DNA of 64,000 bases, from NCBI GenBank assembly GCA_028279215.1, contig JANQOF010000021.1, positions 1-64,000 on the forward strand, read 5' to 3'. The stretch comes from Pirellulales bacterium. Its GTDB lineage: Bacteria > Planctomycetota > Planctomycetia > Pirellulales > Lacipirellulaceae. Positions 52,565 to 63,309 of this stretch are shown one piece after another. A model generated the notes under the pieces. The model worked only from the letters and a program-made list of their open reading frames with translations, was not told the DNA's origin and did not search any database. Numbering within the stretch: the stretch's first letter is position 1; each line of letters opens with the position of its first letter. A program made the position numbers and the translations under genes.

Positions 52565-54733
52565 CTACTCAAACAGCATTGTCGCGTCGTGATCGTCCGT
52601 CCGAGTTGGCTGGCTGGTTGATTTCGGCGTCGAGCCGCGTTCGTGGGCGCTCCACCACGTGTCGGCCTGGTCGAGCGACCATTCCGCGGCGGCAGAGCAA
52701 GCCATCAATATGCGGGCCAAGTCGCGAGCAGTTTGCGGGCGCTTGGCTCGGGACTTCTCCAGGCACGCCAAAATCGCGTGCTCTAGCTCCGCCGGCACCG
52801 GCCCGCCTAGCCGCTGGCTCGGTGGCACAGGTGGTTCGGAAGTGTGCTTTTGGCACAAGTCGACAAGGTTGTCGGACTCGAATACCGGATGCCCCGTGAG
52901 CAAGAAGTATCCCACCGCGCCCACCGCGTATAGATCGCTGCAAGCATCGACCGAACCGGGAAGTTGAATCGCCTCGGGCGACATGTAAAGCGGCGTGCCG
53001 GCCATCGACTCGTCGCCGCCTTCCTCGCGGGCCTTCACCAGGCCAAAGTCGAGAACCTTCACCACGTCGCCCTCGCCGCCACGACGATTGAGCATGATGT
53101 TCGCAGGCTTGACGTCGCGATGCACCAAACCCGAGCAGTGCGCTTCGTACAACGAACCGCATACTTGGCGGAGAATGTAGATCACTCTGCCTGCCGGCTG
53201 TGGCCCGTAGGTATCGACGAGCGTTTGCAGATCGATGCCGTCGAGGAACTCCATCGCGTAGTAGAACACCCCTTCGGGCGTGTGGCCGAAGTCGTAGATG
53301 GCGATGGTGTTAGGGTGGTTGAGCTGGCTGGTAATTTGCACTTCACGCTCGAAGCGGCTAATCGACAATTCGGTCACCTTGTCGGCGTCGAGCAGCTTAA
53401 TGGCCGTGGGGCGGCGGAGCATCGCATGCCGCCCACGGTATACTACACCCATTGCCCCCTCGCCGAGCTTCTCCTCGAGCTTGTACTGGCCAAGCTGCTT
53501 CGCCTCGATCGCCGCCTGTCGGGCCTGCCGCTGCAGCCGTGCCATCATGACCGTGAACACAAAAATGGCGATGGAGCTAACGGCCAGCAAAGCCATTAAG
53601 CCCCAGAAGGTTCGTTTCAAAATAGTCAGTGGTCGAAACGCTTCGTCGACGTCGATCTCCGTCGCCACACCAAAGTCGTAGTCGTTGAGCCACGTCCAAG
53701 CGCCAACCACCGGCACACCGCGGTAATCGCGATAACCCGTGACATCGACGCCCGACTCTCCCGCCGCGGCACTGGCTACCATCCTCGTAGGCGGCATTTC
53801 ACTACGCAGCCGGTCGGGACGATAACCGGCTGTCACGTTTCCGCCTGGGTCACGGATCAGCAATTGCAGAATCGAAGCGGTATCTTCTTGCAATAGTCCA
53901 TCGAGTTTCAGGTCGTCGTCGAAGCGGCTATTCGACAGCATCAAACCACTGGAGTCGAATGCGTAGGTCTCTCCTGAATCACCCATCCTCCCGCGCTGCA
54001 GAATGCGGGTGAACTCCACTTCAGGTCGAATCAGTAGTCCAAGTGCGGCGACAACCTGAAGCTGCTCGTCCAAGACCGGCGCCACCACAAACATCATCGG
54101 CACTCCTGCGCGCACCCGACCGTTCTCATCGACGTAGCTCAACAGGCTCTTGTAAGGGCGCGAGACAGTCGCCTCGCCATCGAACACGCGGTCGATCAGG
54201 TACTCAAGGTTGGCAGGGATCTCAAGGCCCACCGCCTGCGCGCGGCTCGAGGCGACGACTTTCTCACGATCGAGCACGATGAATTGTCCGTAATCGTGCG
54301 AGTTCATCGCCGGTTTGAGTAGTTTGGTCAACTGCTTTGCGGCTGCGTCCGGCGTGAGTTGACCGGTCGGTGCATCGTCCTCAGCAAACAGCGCCAGCAC
54401 GAGTTTCCGCACGTCGGCGTCGTCGGCTAAGCTAACGGCCGTGTCTTTTTGTGCAGTGAGCCAGTTGCGCAGCATGGCGACTTCCACGTCGAGTAGCGTC
54501 TGCAGGCCGCTCTTAAGGCTGGCCTCCATAGTCTCTTCGATCTTGCGATTCACAAACCAACCTAGCGACGAGAGCACCAGCACCGCGATGATTGGCCAAG
54601 CCCACAGTTGCCGCGAAAGAAAACGCCGCGTTCTTGCTACCGTGCTCGCGACGGTCTTCGACGCCCAAGTCATGTGCGCGGCGGGATTGGAACCACCGCT
54701 CGTCTTGCGGGCGAATAGGTTGTGCTTGGCCAT
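52565..54733 (-). CDS. membrane Ser/Thr protein kinase with extracytoplasmic Cache-like sensor
   Basis: 722 residues. A TM helix (~43-62, AWPIIAVLVLSSLGWFV) leads to a ~310-residue outside domain that looks like a dCache sensor (GQFIVLDREKVVASSRAQAV, GDSGETYAFDSSGLML). A second TM (~380-400) leads to a Hanks-type kinase at ~416-675, with GEGAMGVVYRG, AIKLL, the catalytic HRDVKPANIM and DFGLVK. All catalytic residues are present. The ~50-residue tail is polar. It probably couples an outside ligand to phosphorylation of cytoplasmic targets. It converges with the sigma chimera after 23 bp. Confidence 0.93.
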   Translation of the reverse strand: MAKHNLFARKTSGGSNPAAHMTWASKTVASTVARTRRFLSRQLWAWPIIAVLVLSSLGWFVNRKIEETMEASLKSGLQTLLDVEVAMLRNWLTAQKDTAVSLADDADVRKLVLALFAEDDAPTGQLTPDAAAKQLTKLLKPAMNSHDYGQFIVLDREKVVASSRAQAVGLEIPANLEYLIDRVFDGEATVSRPYKSLLSYVDENGRVRAGVPMMFVVAPVLDEQLQVVAALGLLIRPEVEFTRILQRGRMGDSGETYAFDSSGLMLSNSRFDDDLKLDGLLQEDTASILQLLIRDPGGNVTAGYRPDRLRSEMPPTRMVASAAAGESGVDVTGYRDYRGVPVVGAWTWLNDYDFGVATEIDVDEAFRPLTILKRTFWGLMALLAVSSIAIFVFTVMMARLQRQARQAAIEAKQLGQYKLEEKLGEGAMGVVYRGRHAMLRRPTAIKLLDADKVTELSISRFEREVQITSQLNHPNTIAIYDFGHTPEGVFYYAMEFLDGIDLQTLVDTYGPQPAGRVIYILRQVCGSLYEAHCSGLVHRDVKPANIMLNRRGGEGDVVKVLDFGLVKAREEGGDESMAGTPLYMSPEAIQLPGSVDACSDLYAVGAVGYFLLTGHPVFESDNLVDLCQKHTSEPPVPPSQRLGGPVPAELEHAILACLEKSRAKRPQTARDLARILMACSAAAEWSLDQADTWWSAHERGSTPKSTSQPTRTDDHDATMLFE

Positions 54734-54950
54734 GGCGGTCGATCGGAGAGTTGCAAGGACACAGTCCTTGCTCCCAGTATAGTTACGGCAAATGTCGACT
54801 GGGGCACCGAATTTGGACCCAAACGGCATCAACCGATTGTCGCCAACGGGATTGCGAACCGCCCAATCTGCCTGTTGAAGGGGTCGGGGCGTCCATGCTA
54901 CGCTGGAGCGATTTTACCCACTCCCGATCGAGACCCGACTGGCCCCTCCT

Positions 54951-57900
54951 ATGCCTCGCCGCGACGACATTCACAAAATTCTGATCATCGGTTCCGGCCC
55001 CATCGTCATTGGGCAGGCTTGCGAGTTTGACTACTCCGGCACGCAAGCGTGCAAGGCGCTCCGCGAGGAGGGTTACGACGTGGTGCTGGTGAACTCGAAT
55101 CCAGCCACGATCATGACCGACCCGGCAACGGCCGATCGAACGTACATTGAGCCGCTCACGTGGGAGATTGTGGAGAAGATTATCGCGAGGGAAAAGCCCG
55201 ACGCGCTGCTCCCCACGCTAGGAGGTCAGACGGGGCTCAATTTGGCGATGGACCTCGAGCGTCACGGCGTGCTCGAAAAGCATGGCGTCGAGATGGTCGG
55301 CGCGAAGGCCGACGTGATCGACAAAGCCGAGAGCCGCGATCGGTTCAAAGCCGCCATGGGCAAGATCGGTCTGGATGTCTGCCGCGGCAAGACAGTCACC
55401 AACATCGAAGCTGCTCGCGAGTGGGTTGACGACATCGGCCTCCCTGCGGTCGTACGGCCTAGCTTCACCATGGGCGGTAGCGGCTCGGCGATTGCTTACA
55501 ACCGCGCCGAGTACGACGACCTGGTACGCTGGGGACTCGACCTGTCGCCTACCTCGGAGGTGCTGATCGAAGAGTCGATTCTTGGGTGGAAAGAATACGA
55601 AATGGAGGTGATGCGCGACGTCGACGACAACGTTGTGATTATCTGCGCGATCGAAAACTTCGACGCCATGGGCGTCCATACGGGGGACTCCATCACTGTC
55701 GCACCCGCCCAAACGCTCACCGACAAAGAATATCAACGCATGCGCGACGCGAGTCTTGCGGTGATTCGCGAAATCGGCGTCGAGACGGGCGGCTCGAACA
55801 TTCAATTCGCCATCAATCCGCAAGATGGACGAATGATTGTGATCGAGATGAACCCCCGCGTCAGTCGTAGTAGTGCGCTTGCGTCGAAGGCAACCGGTTT
55901 TCCCATCGCCAAGATCGCCGCCAAACTGGCGGTCGGCTACCGGTTGCACGAACTACCCAACGATATTACCCGCGAAACTATGGCTTGCTTCGAGCCATCG
56001 ATCGACTACGTGGTGACTAAGGTGCCGCGATTCGCATTCGAAAAGTTCCCCGACGCCGACGACAAGCTCACCACACAGATGAAGAGCGTCGGTGAGACGA
56101 TGGCGATTGGCTCGACCTTCAAAGAGAGTTTTCAAAAGGCGCTCCGCGGCCTCGAAGTCGGCGCGCATGGACTCGGCTCCGACAATCGAGACTTGTGGTA
56201 CACAGCCGACGGCGAAGTTGGTGAGCAGCGGCCCGACGAGGAAGAAATTCGCGCCAAGCTGCAGAACGCTGGTGCCGATCGAGTCTGGTACCTGCGATAC
56301 GCCTTCAAGGCAGGCATGTCGGTCGACGAGGTGCATGAACTCTCGGGCATCGATCCGTGGTTCCTCGACAACCTGCTCGAGATCGTCGAGACAGAAAACA
56401 GCATGCGCTCGATGGCGCGACAGGCAGCCGCGGCTCGCGGCGACTTCGATTTGACGACGATTACTGACGAAACACTCCGTACTGCTAAACGGCAAGGTTT
56501 TTCCGATCGGCAACTGGCGAACATTTTCGGCGCGGCCGACTTGGAAGTCCGCGCCGAGCGGCTCAAACGGGGAATTTGCGCGACCTACAAATCGGTTGAC
56601 ACTTGTGCTGCTGAGTTCGAAGCGTACACACCGTATTTCTATTCGACGTACGAACAGGAAGACGAAACACCCGCCAAGAGCGACAAGAAGCGGATCATGA
56701 TTCTCGGTGGTGGGCCGAATCGCATTGGGCAGGGCATCGAGTTCGACTACTGCTGCTGTCATGCAAGCTTCGCGTTGAAAGACTTGGGTATCGAGTCGAT
56801 CATGGTCAACTCGAACCCGGAGACCGTCAGCACGGATTACGACACCAGCGACTTGCTGTTCTTCGAGCCGTTGACCGTCGAAGACGTGCTGAACATCTGC
56901 GACCGAGTCGAACCCGATGGTGTGATTGTGCAATTTGGTGGACAAACTCCGCTGAATCTGGCGCGGGAACTCAAAGAAGCCGGCGTGCCGATCATCGGCA
57001 CGAACGTCGATGCAATCGAGGATGCCGAAGATCGCGAGAAGTTCCACGATCTCATCAAACGGCTAGGGCTCAAACAACCACCGGGCGGCATCGCTCAAAC
57101 TATGGACGAAGCCCGGCGGCTGGCCGAAAGAATTGGCTTCCCCGTTTTGGTGAGGCCCAGCTTCGTGCTTGGCGGACGTGCGATGGAAATCTGTTACGAC
57201 AACGCCCAACTCGACCAGTTCGTGGCTCAAGCGTTCATCGCGGCCGAGGGCCAGCCGGTGCTGATCGATAGCTTCTTGGAGGGTGCCACCGAAGTCGATG
57301 CCGATGCGGTGGCCGACGGCCAGACCGTGATTGTGCCGGGCATCATGGAACACATTGAAGAAGCCGGGGTTCACTCGGGCGACTCGGCGTGCGCCATCCC
57401 GCCCTACAGTTTGCCCGGGCCGGTTCTGGCAGAAATCCGCGCTGCGGTCGTAGCGCTCGCGAAAGACCTAGACGTTCGCGGTTTAATGAACGTACAGTTT
57501 GCGGTGCAGACCGACGGCGACGGCCGACCACAGGTGTACGTCATCGAGGTGAACCCTCGCGCGAGTCGAACGGTGCCGTTTGTCGCAAAAGCGACCGGCT
57601 TGCCCGTGGCCAAGGTGGCCGCCAAAGTAATGGCCGGTGTGTCGCTCGCTGAACAGGGCGTGACGGACGACCCTGTACCCGCTCACGTGAGCGTGAAGGA
57701 AGCGGTATTCCCGTTCATCAAATTCCGCGGCGTCGACATCGTGCTCGGTCCCGAGATGCGATCGACCGGAGAGGTGATGGGCATCAGTCCACGGTTCAGC
57801 GTCGCCTTCGCCAAGAGCCAGCTAGCGGCAGGCACATTGCTGCCGAGCGATGGCAAAGTGTTCGTGAGCGTGGCGCCAAAAGACAAACCCAAGGCGGTCG

Positions 57901-58247
57901 ACATCGCCCGCCAACTAGTGGCGATGGGTTATGGCATTCTTGCCACACGCGGCACGGCCGATGCGCTCGAAGCCGCGGGCATCGCTTGTGAGCGAGTCAA
58001 GAAGCTCAAGGAAGGTCATCCCAACTTGCTCGATTTCCTTGCCGATCAGGATGTTGCGCTCGTGATGAACAGCCCCGTCGGCAAGGGCGCGCGAACCGAC
58101 GAGGGAAGAATTCGCGCGGCCACCGTAGCCGCCGCCGTTCCCTGCCTTACGAGCATCGAAGCAGCCGAAGCGGCAACGACCGCCATGCAGGCACTTCGTG
58201 AAGAAGCAATGCAAGTGGAAAGCCTGCAAGAACGATTCAAGGGTTGA
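54951..58247 (+). CDS. carB: carbamoyl-phosphate synthase large subunit
   Basis: CarB makes carbamoyl phosphate from glutamine-derived ammonia, bicarbonate and two ATP for arginine and pyrimidine synthesis. The 1098-residue protein has the doubled layout: [20 protein letters not shown] and the repeated [20 protein letters not shown] mark the two halves, each with an ATP-grasp fold ([22 protein letters not shown]). A C-terminal MGS-like allosteric domain (~950 onward; [15 protein letters not shown]) is present. The start at 54951 is clear. carA is not in the window. A minus-strand glycosyltransferase ends 2 bp after it. Confidence 0.96.
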   Translation: MPRRDDIHKILIIGSGPIVIGQACEFDYSGTQACKALREEGYDVVLVNSNPATIMTDPATADRTYIEPLTWEIVEKIIAREKPDALLPTLGGQTGLNLAMDLERHGVLEKHGVEMVGAKADVIDKAESRDRFKAAMGKIGLDVCRGKTVTNIEAAREWVDDIGLPAVVRPSFTMGGSGSAIAYNRAEYDDLVRWGLDLSPTSEVLIEESILGWKEYEMEVMRDVDDNVVIICAIENFDAMGVHTGDSITVAPAQTLTDKEYQRMRDASLAVIREIGVETGGSNIQFAINPQDGRMIVIEMNPRVSRSSALASKATGFPIAKIAAKLAVGYRLHELPNDITRETMACFEPSIDYVVTKVPRFAFEKFPDADDKLTTQMKSVGETMAIGSTFKESFQKALRGLEVGAHGLGSDNRDLWYTADGEVGEQRPDEEEIRAKLQNAGADRVWYLRYAFKAGMSVDEVHELSGIDPWFLDNLLEIVETENSMRSMARQAAAARGDFDLTTITDETLRTAKRQGFSDRQLANIFGAADLEVRAERLKRGICATYKSVDTCAAEFEAYTPYFYSTYEQEDETPAKSDKKRIMILGGGPNRIGQGIEFDYCCCHASFALKDLGIESIMVNSNPETVSTDYDTSDLLFFEPLTVEDVLNICDRVEPDGVIVQFGGQTPLNLARELKEAGVPIIGTNVDAIEDAEDREKFHDLIKRLGLKQPPGGIAQTMDEARRLAERIGFPVLVRPSFVLGGRAMEICYDNAQLDQFVAQAFIAAEGQPVLIDSFLEGATEVDADAVADGQTVIVPGIMEHIEEAGVHSGDSACAIPPYSLPGPVLAEIRAAVVALAKDLDVRGLMNVQFAVQTDGDGRPQVYVIEVNPRASRTVPFVAKATGLPVAKVAAKVMAGVSLAEQGVTDDPVPAHVSVKEAVFPFIKFRGVDIVLGPEMRSTGEVMGISPRFSVAFAKSQLAAGTLLPSDGKVFVSVAPKDKPKAVDIARQLVAMGYGILATRGTADALEAAGIACERVKKLKEGHPNLLDFLADQDVALVMNSPVGKGARTDEGRIRAATVAAAVPCLTSIEAAEAATTAMQALREEAMQVESLQERFKG

Positions 58248-58249
58248 TG

Positions 58250-59464
58250 TCAATGCTTGGCACGGACATCCCCAACTTCTGCAATCTTCTCGCGAAGCGT
58301 GTGCGTCCCGATCTGCCGGTAATTCGATACATCGTGCCATGAAGCATAGGCCCGCGCCCGCCCACTGTCTTTGTCCGTCCAGGGCGTGACAATTGCGGTG
58401 TGGAGCGTCTGAGCGAATTGTTCGGCGTCGGTCACATCACACGTCCATCCAAGTTCTTCGTTATCGACCACCCAGCCAATACTACCGGTGTTCGTCGTGA
58501 CGACTGGCCGACCGTTGGCGGCCGCCCAAACGATGACGCTCGACCGCCCGCCATGTCGGTGCGTGCCAACGGCGAGGACGTCAGGCGCCGCCGCGAACGT
58601 AAACATCTCTTCGTCGTTCAAGTAACGGTCGATCGACAGCACAAGCCCTGCATCGACCAAGGGTGCAAAATCAGCCGAATCTAACGCCGCTTTCGCGTCG
58701 TCGTCATGCGGACCGGCGAGTACCAGGTGCAAGTCACCATCCGTTTGCATTTCGATGAGTCGCTTGAATGCACGGAGGATCCGCGAGACTCCACGAAGCT
58801 CGCAAATCATGCCGATCGTCATCACGAGCTTTCCGTTCGTAGGCAATCCGAGTCGCTGACGGGCCTCGGTAAGAGTTAGAGGCGCTACTTGCACGAGTGG
58901 GGCTGGCGACAGCACTGCCCGACCATGGTCGCCCGGTCGGGCAATTTTCTCTGCGTAGGCCGCGCCCTGCTCATCGAGCATCAAGATGCCATCGAAGTGC
59001 CCGCTACGCAACATGCGACGAAACAGGAATCGCCGCAAGCGATCCGACGGCCGATTGGCCTCGGGATAGGCAAATCCGCCACGAACCAAGTACGTGTCCG
59101 CACTCAATTTTCGCGGCCACGATCGATAGCCCGCTAAGCGAAACAACTCCATGATCCACCATACCGCGTCGCCCATCATCACGTACAAGTGATCGGGCCT
59201 AAAACGGTGGACCATCGCCACACATTCTCGGTACTGCTGCCAGTTGCGATGCAGCGCGCTGCCGGAGGAGCGGACGCAACAGGTCTCGACTTTAGTCCGC
59301 CCCAGCACGGGCACGACCATACTATGATACGCCTCGAACTCGAGCGTCTCGGGCACGGTTGCGAGCGTCACGTCGACTGGTAGTTCCAGAATACCGGGCA
59401 GCAGGCGCGACAGATCGGCCATGTGGTGCCCATCGGGAACCGGTTCATAAATCAGCACATGCAT
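58250..59464 (-). CDS. glycosyltransferase, GT4 type
   Basis: GT-B fold protein of ~404 residues. The start ATG 59464 gives MHVLIYEPVPDGHHMADLSR, the usual N-terminal strand. The C-terminal half has LVMTIGMICELRGVSRILRA, a loop with FAAAPDVLAVGTHRHGGRSS and the sugar-nucleotide region. It is missing the clear EX7E motif (a His/Gly-rich stretch sits there), so donor use is uncertain. It is downstream of a GT2 gene (117 bp), forming a two-gene surface-polysaccharide cluster. It converges with carB. Confidence 0.82.
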   Translation of the reverse strand: MHVLIYEPVPDGHHMADLSRLLPGILELPVDVTLATVPETLEFEAYHSMVVPVLGRTKVETCCVRSSGSALHRNWQQYRECVAMVHRFRPDHLYVMMGDAVWWIMELFRLAGYRSWPRKLSADTYLVRGGFAYPEANRPSDRLRRFLFRRMLRSGHFDGILMLDEQGAAYAEKIARPGDHGRAVLSPAPLVQVAPLTLTEARQRLGLPTNGKLVMTIGMICELRGVSRILRAFKRLIEMQTDGDLHLVLAGPHDDDAKAALDSADFAPLVDAGLVLSIDRYLNDEEMFTFAAAPDVLAVGTHRHGGRSSVIVWAAANGRPVVTTNTGSIGWVVDNEELGWTCDVTDAEQFAQTLHTAIVTPWTDKDSGRARAYASWHDVSNYRQIGTHTLREKIAEVGDVRAKH

Positions 59465-59581
59465 GCGGTTTCGATCGTTCGGCGTACCTTTGAGTTTGCC
59501 CGCGTTGCCCTGATCGCGACCCGCCGCAAGACTGGTTGGCTGACGCACGAAACGCGGCGAACAGTTTGCGGAGTGAATCTC

Positions 59582-60550
59582 TTATCGACGTTCAGGCGAG
59601 GCACCGAGCTTCACGCGCAACGTTTCCCAAAGTAGTGTGTAGCGTCGGAACATCAGTATGGTGCAGACTTGTGCCAACGGCCACCATCCTGCATCGCGTT
59701 TTCGCAACTCCTCAGCCGCCCTCCCGAACAGGTTGACTGGCGGCATGAGTAACAGCAGCCCTGTATAGACCTTGCGTGCCAGGCTCTTGGTTTGGGGTTG
59801 TTCTGCTGCCTTGATAACTCTACCGCCAGCGTGCCGGCGACTTTGAATCAAGATTTCCTTAATCGTCCTGCGAGCTGGATGACGAATCTTCGCCTTTGGC
59901 TCGTACTCGACCGCAAAACCAGCAGCCGCAACACGATGCCCCCACTCCGTATCCCCTCCCGATTTTAGAGCTTCGTTGAACTTGCCAACGGCCTGAATGA
60001 TCGAGACCGTTGTGAAGGCGTTGGCTGTAGCGGCAAACGAGAATAGCGATACGTTCTGGTCTTGCTGCAGCCCAAACACACAGTCGAACCACTCCGCCCC
60101 GGTCGGCTTGCGGCTGTCATGTGGGAATACCTCTATTGCCCCACCGACGAGCCCCGGTTCTTCAAGCCCCTGTATGGCGCGGACCCCGGCATTTAGCCAG
60201 TCCTTGTCCGGCAAACAGTCGGCGTCAGTAAAGGCAATGATCTCGCCCCGAGCGTGGTCGATTCCTCGATTCCGCGCCGCGTACGATCCTGGTGCCTCCT
60301 CCTCCAAATACTTGCAGAACGGATACGACTCGACTAATTCCCGTGGCGACTCGGAAGAGCCATTGTCGATCACCAGCACCTCGAACTGCTCGTGCGGCAT
60401 GGTTTGCTCCGTCAATGCATCGAGACACAAGCTTAGCCGCTCGGCATCGTTGTATACGGGAACGATGACACTGACACGGGGCATGGGAGATCGCTGCGAA
60501 GCAGCTTCGACACGGGACGGTAGATCGTGCGGATTGGGCCAGTCGGCCAT
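59582..60550 (-). CDS. glycosyltransferase family 2 protein
   Basis: GT-A fold transferase of ~322 residues. It has VSVIVPVYNDAERLSLCLDA at the N-terminus, the metal-binding FTDADCLP (DXD) and the GGDTEWGHRV loop. The last ~90 residues hold one or two hydrophobic segments (TGLLLLMPPVNLF), so it may be membrane-associated. The start is ATG 60550; ATG 60484 is an alternative. It likely extends a cell-surface glycan together with the GT4 gene after it. Confidence 0.88.
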   Translation of the reverse strand: MADWPNPHDLPSRVEAASQRSPMPRVSVIVPVYNDAERLSLCLDALTEQTMPHEQFEVLVIDNGSSESPRELVESYPFCKYLEEEAPGSYAARNRGIDHARGEIIAFTDADCLPDKDWLNAGVRAIQGLEEPGLVGGAIEVFPHDSRKPTGAEWFDCVFGLQQDQNVSLFSFAATANAFTTVSIIQAVGKFNEALKSGGDTEWGHRVAAAGFAVEYEPKAKIRHPARRTIKEILIQSRRHAGGRVIKAAEQPQTKSLARKVYTGLLLLMPPVNLFGRAAEELRKRDAGWWPLAQVCTILMFRRYTLLWETLRVKLGASPERR

Positions 60551-61304
60551 CCTTGTTAGGTGTGCTGTGCGGGCGTCCCACCAGACGCACAGCTATCATA
60601 CTATAGGCGGGTCGAAACCCCAATAACAGGACGTATCCTTGGGTTCACCACTTCGACTGCAATTCGCCGCCACTGGTGGCCCATTCGCCGTACCGTGTGT
60701 TTGCGGGCCTGCTCGACATCTCGATTGTCTATCCGGCGGCAAGCAACCTCATCTCGAAGGCGACGCCTACTCACTTCCAACGGGCAGCCGGTCGTCCGAA
60801 GGCTACTGCGAATACAAGACTTGGTGGCAACCGATGGACAACGTTGTAGCATGAACCCGCCGCGGGCGTTCTGGATGTCGACGGAGGTCTTCTATCCATC
60901 GACAAGCTTGCATACGTCGCGGTTCGTGAACATTTTCACAAAGTGATGCGCCACCGCACAAAACAGCCACGTACAGGTGCAGGCTGTCGGTGGCATTCGT
61001 TGATACTGTGAAATCTTTCACAAGAGCTCGTATGAGCTCGTATGACGAAGAATTTGTTCGGATTTGTTTTGGTGAACGTCAGCAAGATTGGTATACTTAG
61101 GCAGTCAGCTCGGCGGCTTTCATTCTTCACGATTACTTATCCCTTCGCCGACGCATTCGGTATACGATTACCTTGTGAGCCGGCCACCCATCGGAATCAT
61201 CCTAGCTGCCCCGTGGCGGGAATCACTGCTGAGCTTAGGTGCATCCAGCATGTGCTTTGCGAAGTGACCTGCCGACGTTCCCTTTCCTGCGGAGAGATCT
61301 GACG
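60551..61304. other. 754-bp intergenic region
   Basis: Divergent between the GT2 gene and the CBS-domain gene. No gene is supported. A 10-bp direct tandem GAGCTCGTAT occurs twice at 61025-61044. No strong promoter could be chosen. Confidence 0.55.
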
Positions 61305-61781
61305 ATGAAATCCATTGTTGCCCAAGACATCATGGCCAAGCGCCTCGTGACGCTAAGCCCGCATGTAGACGTACTCAACGCCGTGCGACTGTTGCTCAAG
61401 AACAAGATATCGGGCGCGCCGGTGGTCGATGCTGAGGGTCGGTATCTGGGCGTGTTCTCCGAGAAGTGCGCCATGCATGTGATCCTCGACGCCGCCTACG
61501 ACTCGCTTCCGACGAACCACGTAGGAGCATTCATGGATACCCAAGCTCGCACAATCACGCCCGATACCGACTTACTGTCGATCGCGCAAGTGTTCTTGCT
61601 AACCAACTTTCGACGACTGGCTGTGGTGGACGAAGATGGCATGCTGCTTGGGCAAATCAGCCGCCGCGATGTAATGGCCGCGGGACTCAAGCTGCTCGAC
61701 GACTTGCAGCCATCGGTCCACGAGTCGTCGCTGTTGTATCTGAGCGCATTGCACGAACGAAGCGAAGCGCCGCTGACGTAG
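61305..61781 (+). CDS. CBS-domain protein
   Basis: GGAGAG precedes ATG 61305. The 158-residue protein is built of two CBS motifs (MAKRLVTLSPHVDVLNAVRL, SGAPVVDAEGRYLGVFSE; then MDTQARTITPDTDLLSIAQV, RRLAVVDEDGMLLGQISR). Such pairs bind adenosine nucleotides and report energy state. There is no fused effector domain. The partner is unknown. A hairpin at 61801-61836 follows, before the convergent transporter gene. Confidence 0.92.
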   Translation: MKSIVAQDIMAKRLVTLSPHVDVLNAVRLLLKNKISGAPVVDAEGRYLGVFSEKCAMHVILDAAYDSLPTNHVGAFMDTQARTITPDTDLLSIAQVFLLTNFRRLAVVDEDGMLLGQISRRDVMAAGLKLLDDLQPSVHESSLLYLSALHERSEAPLT

Positions 61782-61800
61782 CCCGGATCCATCGGTCAGC

Positions 61801-61836
61801 AGGCCAATCTGCAGGCGGTTTGTAGCAGGTTGGCCT
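61801..61836. terminator. two-way terminator hairpin
   Basis: AGGCCAATCTGC (61801-61812) pairs with GCAGGTTGGCCT (61825-61836), one mismatch. It lies between convergent stops (61781 and 61840). Confidence 0.6.
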
Positions 61837-61839
61837 GTC

Positions 61840-63099
61840 TTAGGCGCTGGCGGTCTTCGCCGTACAGTCACGTTTCGCCAAGATCGCAAGATTGCCCTCG
61901 AGCAAATCGGCCGCGGGCCGAGTACTGTCGAGTTCGGCGAGCATCACCTTAAGAGCCGAAGTAATGGGCACGGCCAGGAACGCGCCTACGAGCCCCCAGA
62001 TCATGTACCAAAACATGAGCGACATCAGAATCGCGATCGGGTGCAGGCGAAACTGATCGCCCATGATCTTTGGCTCCACCACGTTGCCGCTCACGAACTG
62101 AACTGCAGCAGCCAACAACAATGCAAAGATCGCTTGGATAATGCCGAAGTAGCCAGATTGCCCCGGCTCCACTTTGCCGGCCCAAGTTGCCTCAAGCAAC
62201 ACCCAAACCAACGGAACCGGCAGCAAGCTGGCGATGATTGGACCGAGATTGGGGATGAAGTTCAGGAAAAACGCCAGGATACCAAGTACGAAAGCAAGCG
62301 GCACACCAAACAACCACAACACCAAACCGAAAACGGTACCAGTCACTAAGGAAATCGCCGACTTGGCAACGATATACTGTCGAACGTGTGAATCGACTTC
62401 GCTCCAGATGTTGTTCTCCGGCAACTTGACGTGGCTACCACCGAGCAACAGAAAAAAAAGAAAGATCATCACCAGCAGGCCGCTCGAGAACACGGCGAAC
62501 AACTCTTGGGCCACTAGTTGAACGATGATCTCCATCCGCTGAGCGACGAACTTGCGGAGTGGTTCGAATTGTTGCCGGAAGTCCAGAGCGGCCTCAGTCG
62601 GCAAGTTTAAGTCTTCTTCATCGTCTACCTCGTCGCTTTGTGTACCCTCCGATTTGGCAGGATTGCCGTCGCCGCGTACCTCTTCATCTTGTGAATCCTT
62701 GATTTCCAAGTTTGGGGAGGTGTCGGGTTGATCCTTGGTTGCATACCTCTGCAACGCATCGCCAACCCTGACTAGCATCGAATTGAAACCGGCATGAAAC
62801 CGGTCTTCGCTATGTAACAATCCGCTCACCGAAACCCAAATGACTGCCCAGATCACGCCTACCACGAATATGGACAGTACAGCGGTCACCCCTATCGCCA
62901 CTGGGCGCGACGAGTCTAGGACACCTTGCACCAAATTGAGCACCGGCACCAGCCCGCTGGCGATGAACAGTGCAAGCACGAACGGTAGCAACACGGGTCG
63001 CAAGAAGTAGAGGGCGAACGCTACGGCGATGAAGGTCAGTATCACCAGCGCCGTGGTGCGAATACGAGAGTCGCGTTCGAGTTGCGTGAGGTCACTCAT
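61840..63099 (-). CDS. AI-2E family (PerM-type) membrane transporter
   Basis: The ~419-residue protein has about eight membrane helices with the family pattern: LRPVLLPFVLALFIASGLVP near the N-terminus, PNLGPIIASLLPVPLVW and GNVVEPKIMGDQFRLHPIAI near the C-terminus. An unusual ~55-residue acidic linker (~118-170) splits helices 3 and 4 (SQDEEVRGDGNP, DEVDDEEDLNLP). The family exports signals or Na+ and has no firm substrate here. ATG 63099 is chosen over the longer frame to 63261. Confidence 0.88.
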   Translation of the reverse strand: MSDLTQLERDSRIRTTALVILTFIAVAFALYFLRPVLLPFVLALFIASGLVPVLNLVQGVLDSSRPVAIGVTAVLSIFVVGVIWAVIWVSVSGLLHSEDRFHAGFNSMLVRVGDALQRYATKDQPDTSPNLEIKDSQDEEVRGDGNPAKSEGTQSDEVDDEEDLNLPTEAALDFRQQFEPLRKFVAQRMEIIVQLVAQELFAVFSSGLLVMIFLFFLLLGGSHVKLPENNIWSEVDSHVRQYIVAKSAISLVTGTVFGLVLWLFGVPLAFVLGILAFFLNFIPNLGPIIASLLPVPLVWVLLEATWAGKVEPGQSGYFGIIQAIFALLLAAAVQFVSGNVVEPKIMGDQFRLHPIAILMSLMFWYMIWGLVGAFLAVPITSALKVMLAELDSTRPAADLLEGNLAILAKRDCTAKTASA

Positions 63100-63171
63100 A
63101 CGGTTTTGGTTCTTCGCCGGAAGCGATTCAATATTGTAATCGCTCGACGACCCGGCTGGCGACCGCGCAGC

Positions 63172-63222
63172 AAAAAAAGACGCCAACCGGCCTGATGGGA
63201 GGGGGAAAGACCGGTTGACGTC
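63172..63222 (-). terminator. Rho-independent terminator of the Cys-rich lipoprotein gene
   Basis: Read on the minus strand, GACGTCAACCGG pairs with CCGGTTGGCGTC (one bulge), followed by seven T. It lies ~90 bp after the lipoprotein stop. Confidence 0.8.
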
Positions 63223-63309
63223 CATCGTGGCGATGCTCAGACACGCTATGGGGCACCACACCCACAGGCACGGAAGGAGGCAATCGCCAATCGCTGTAGT
63301 ACGCTCTGC

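Noticed and set aside
55953..57047. A 364-codon minus-strand frame inside carB.
   Set aside because: carB is certain on the plus strand, and GC-rich third positions give long antisense frames.
60560..60946. A 128-codon plus-strand frame before the CBS-domain gene.
   Set aside because: High Arg/Ser content typical of noncoding frames and no ribosome binding site.
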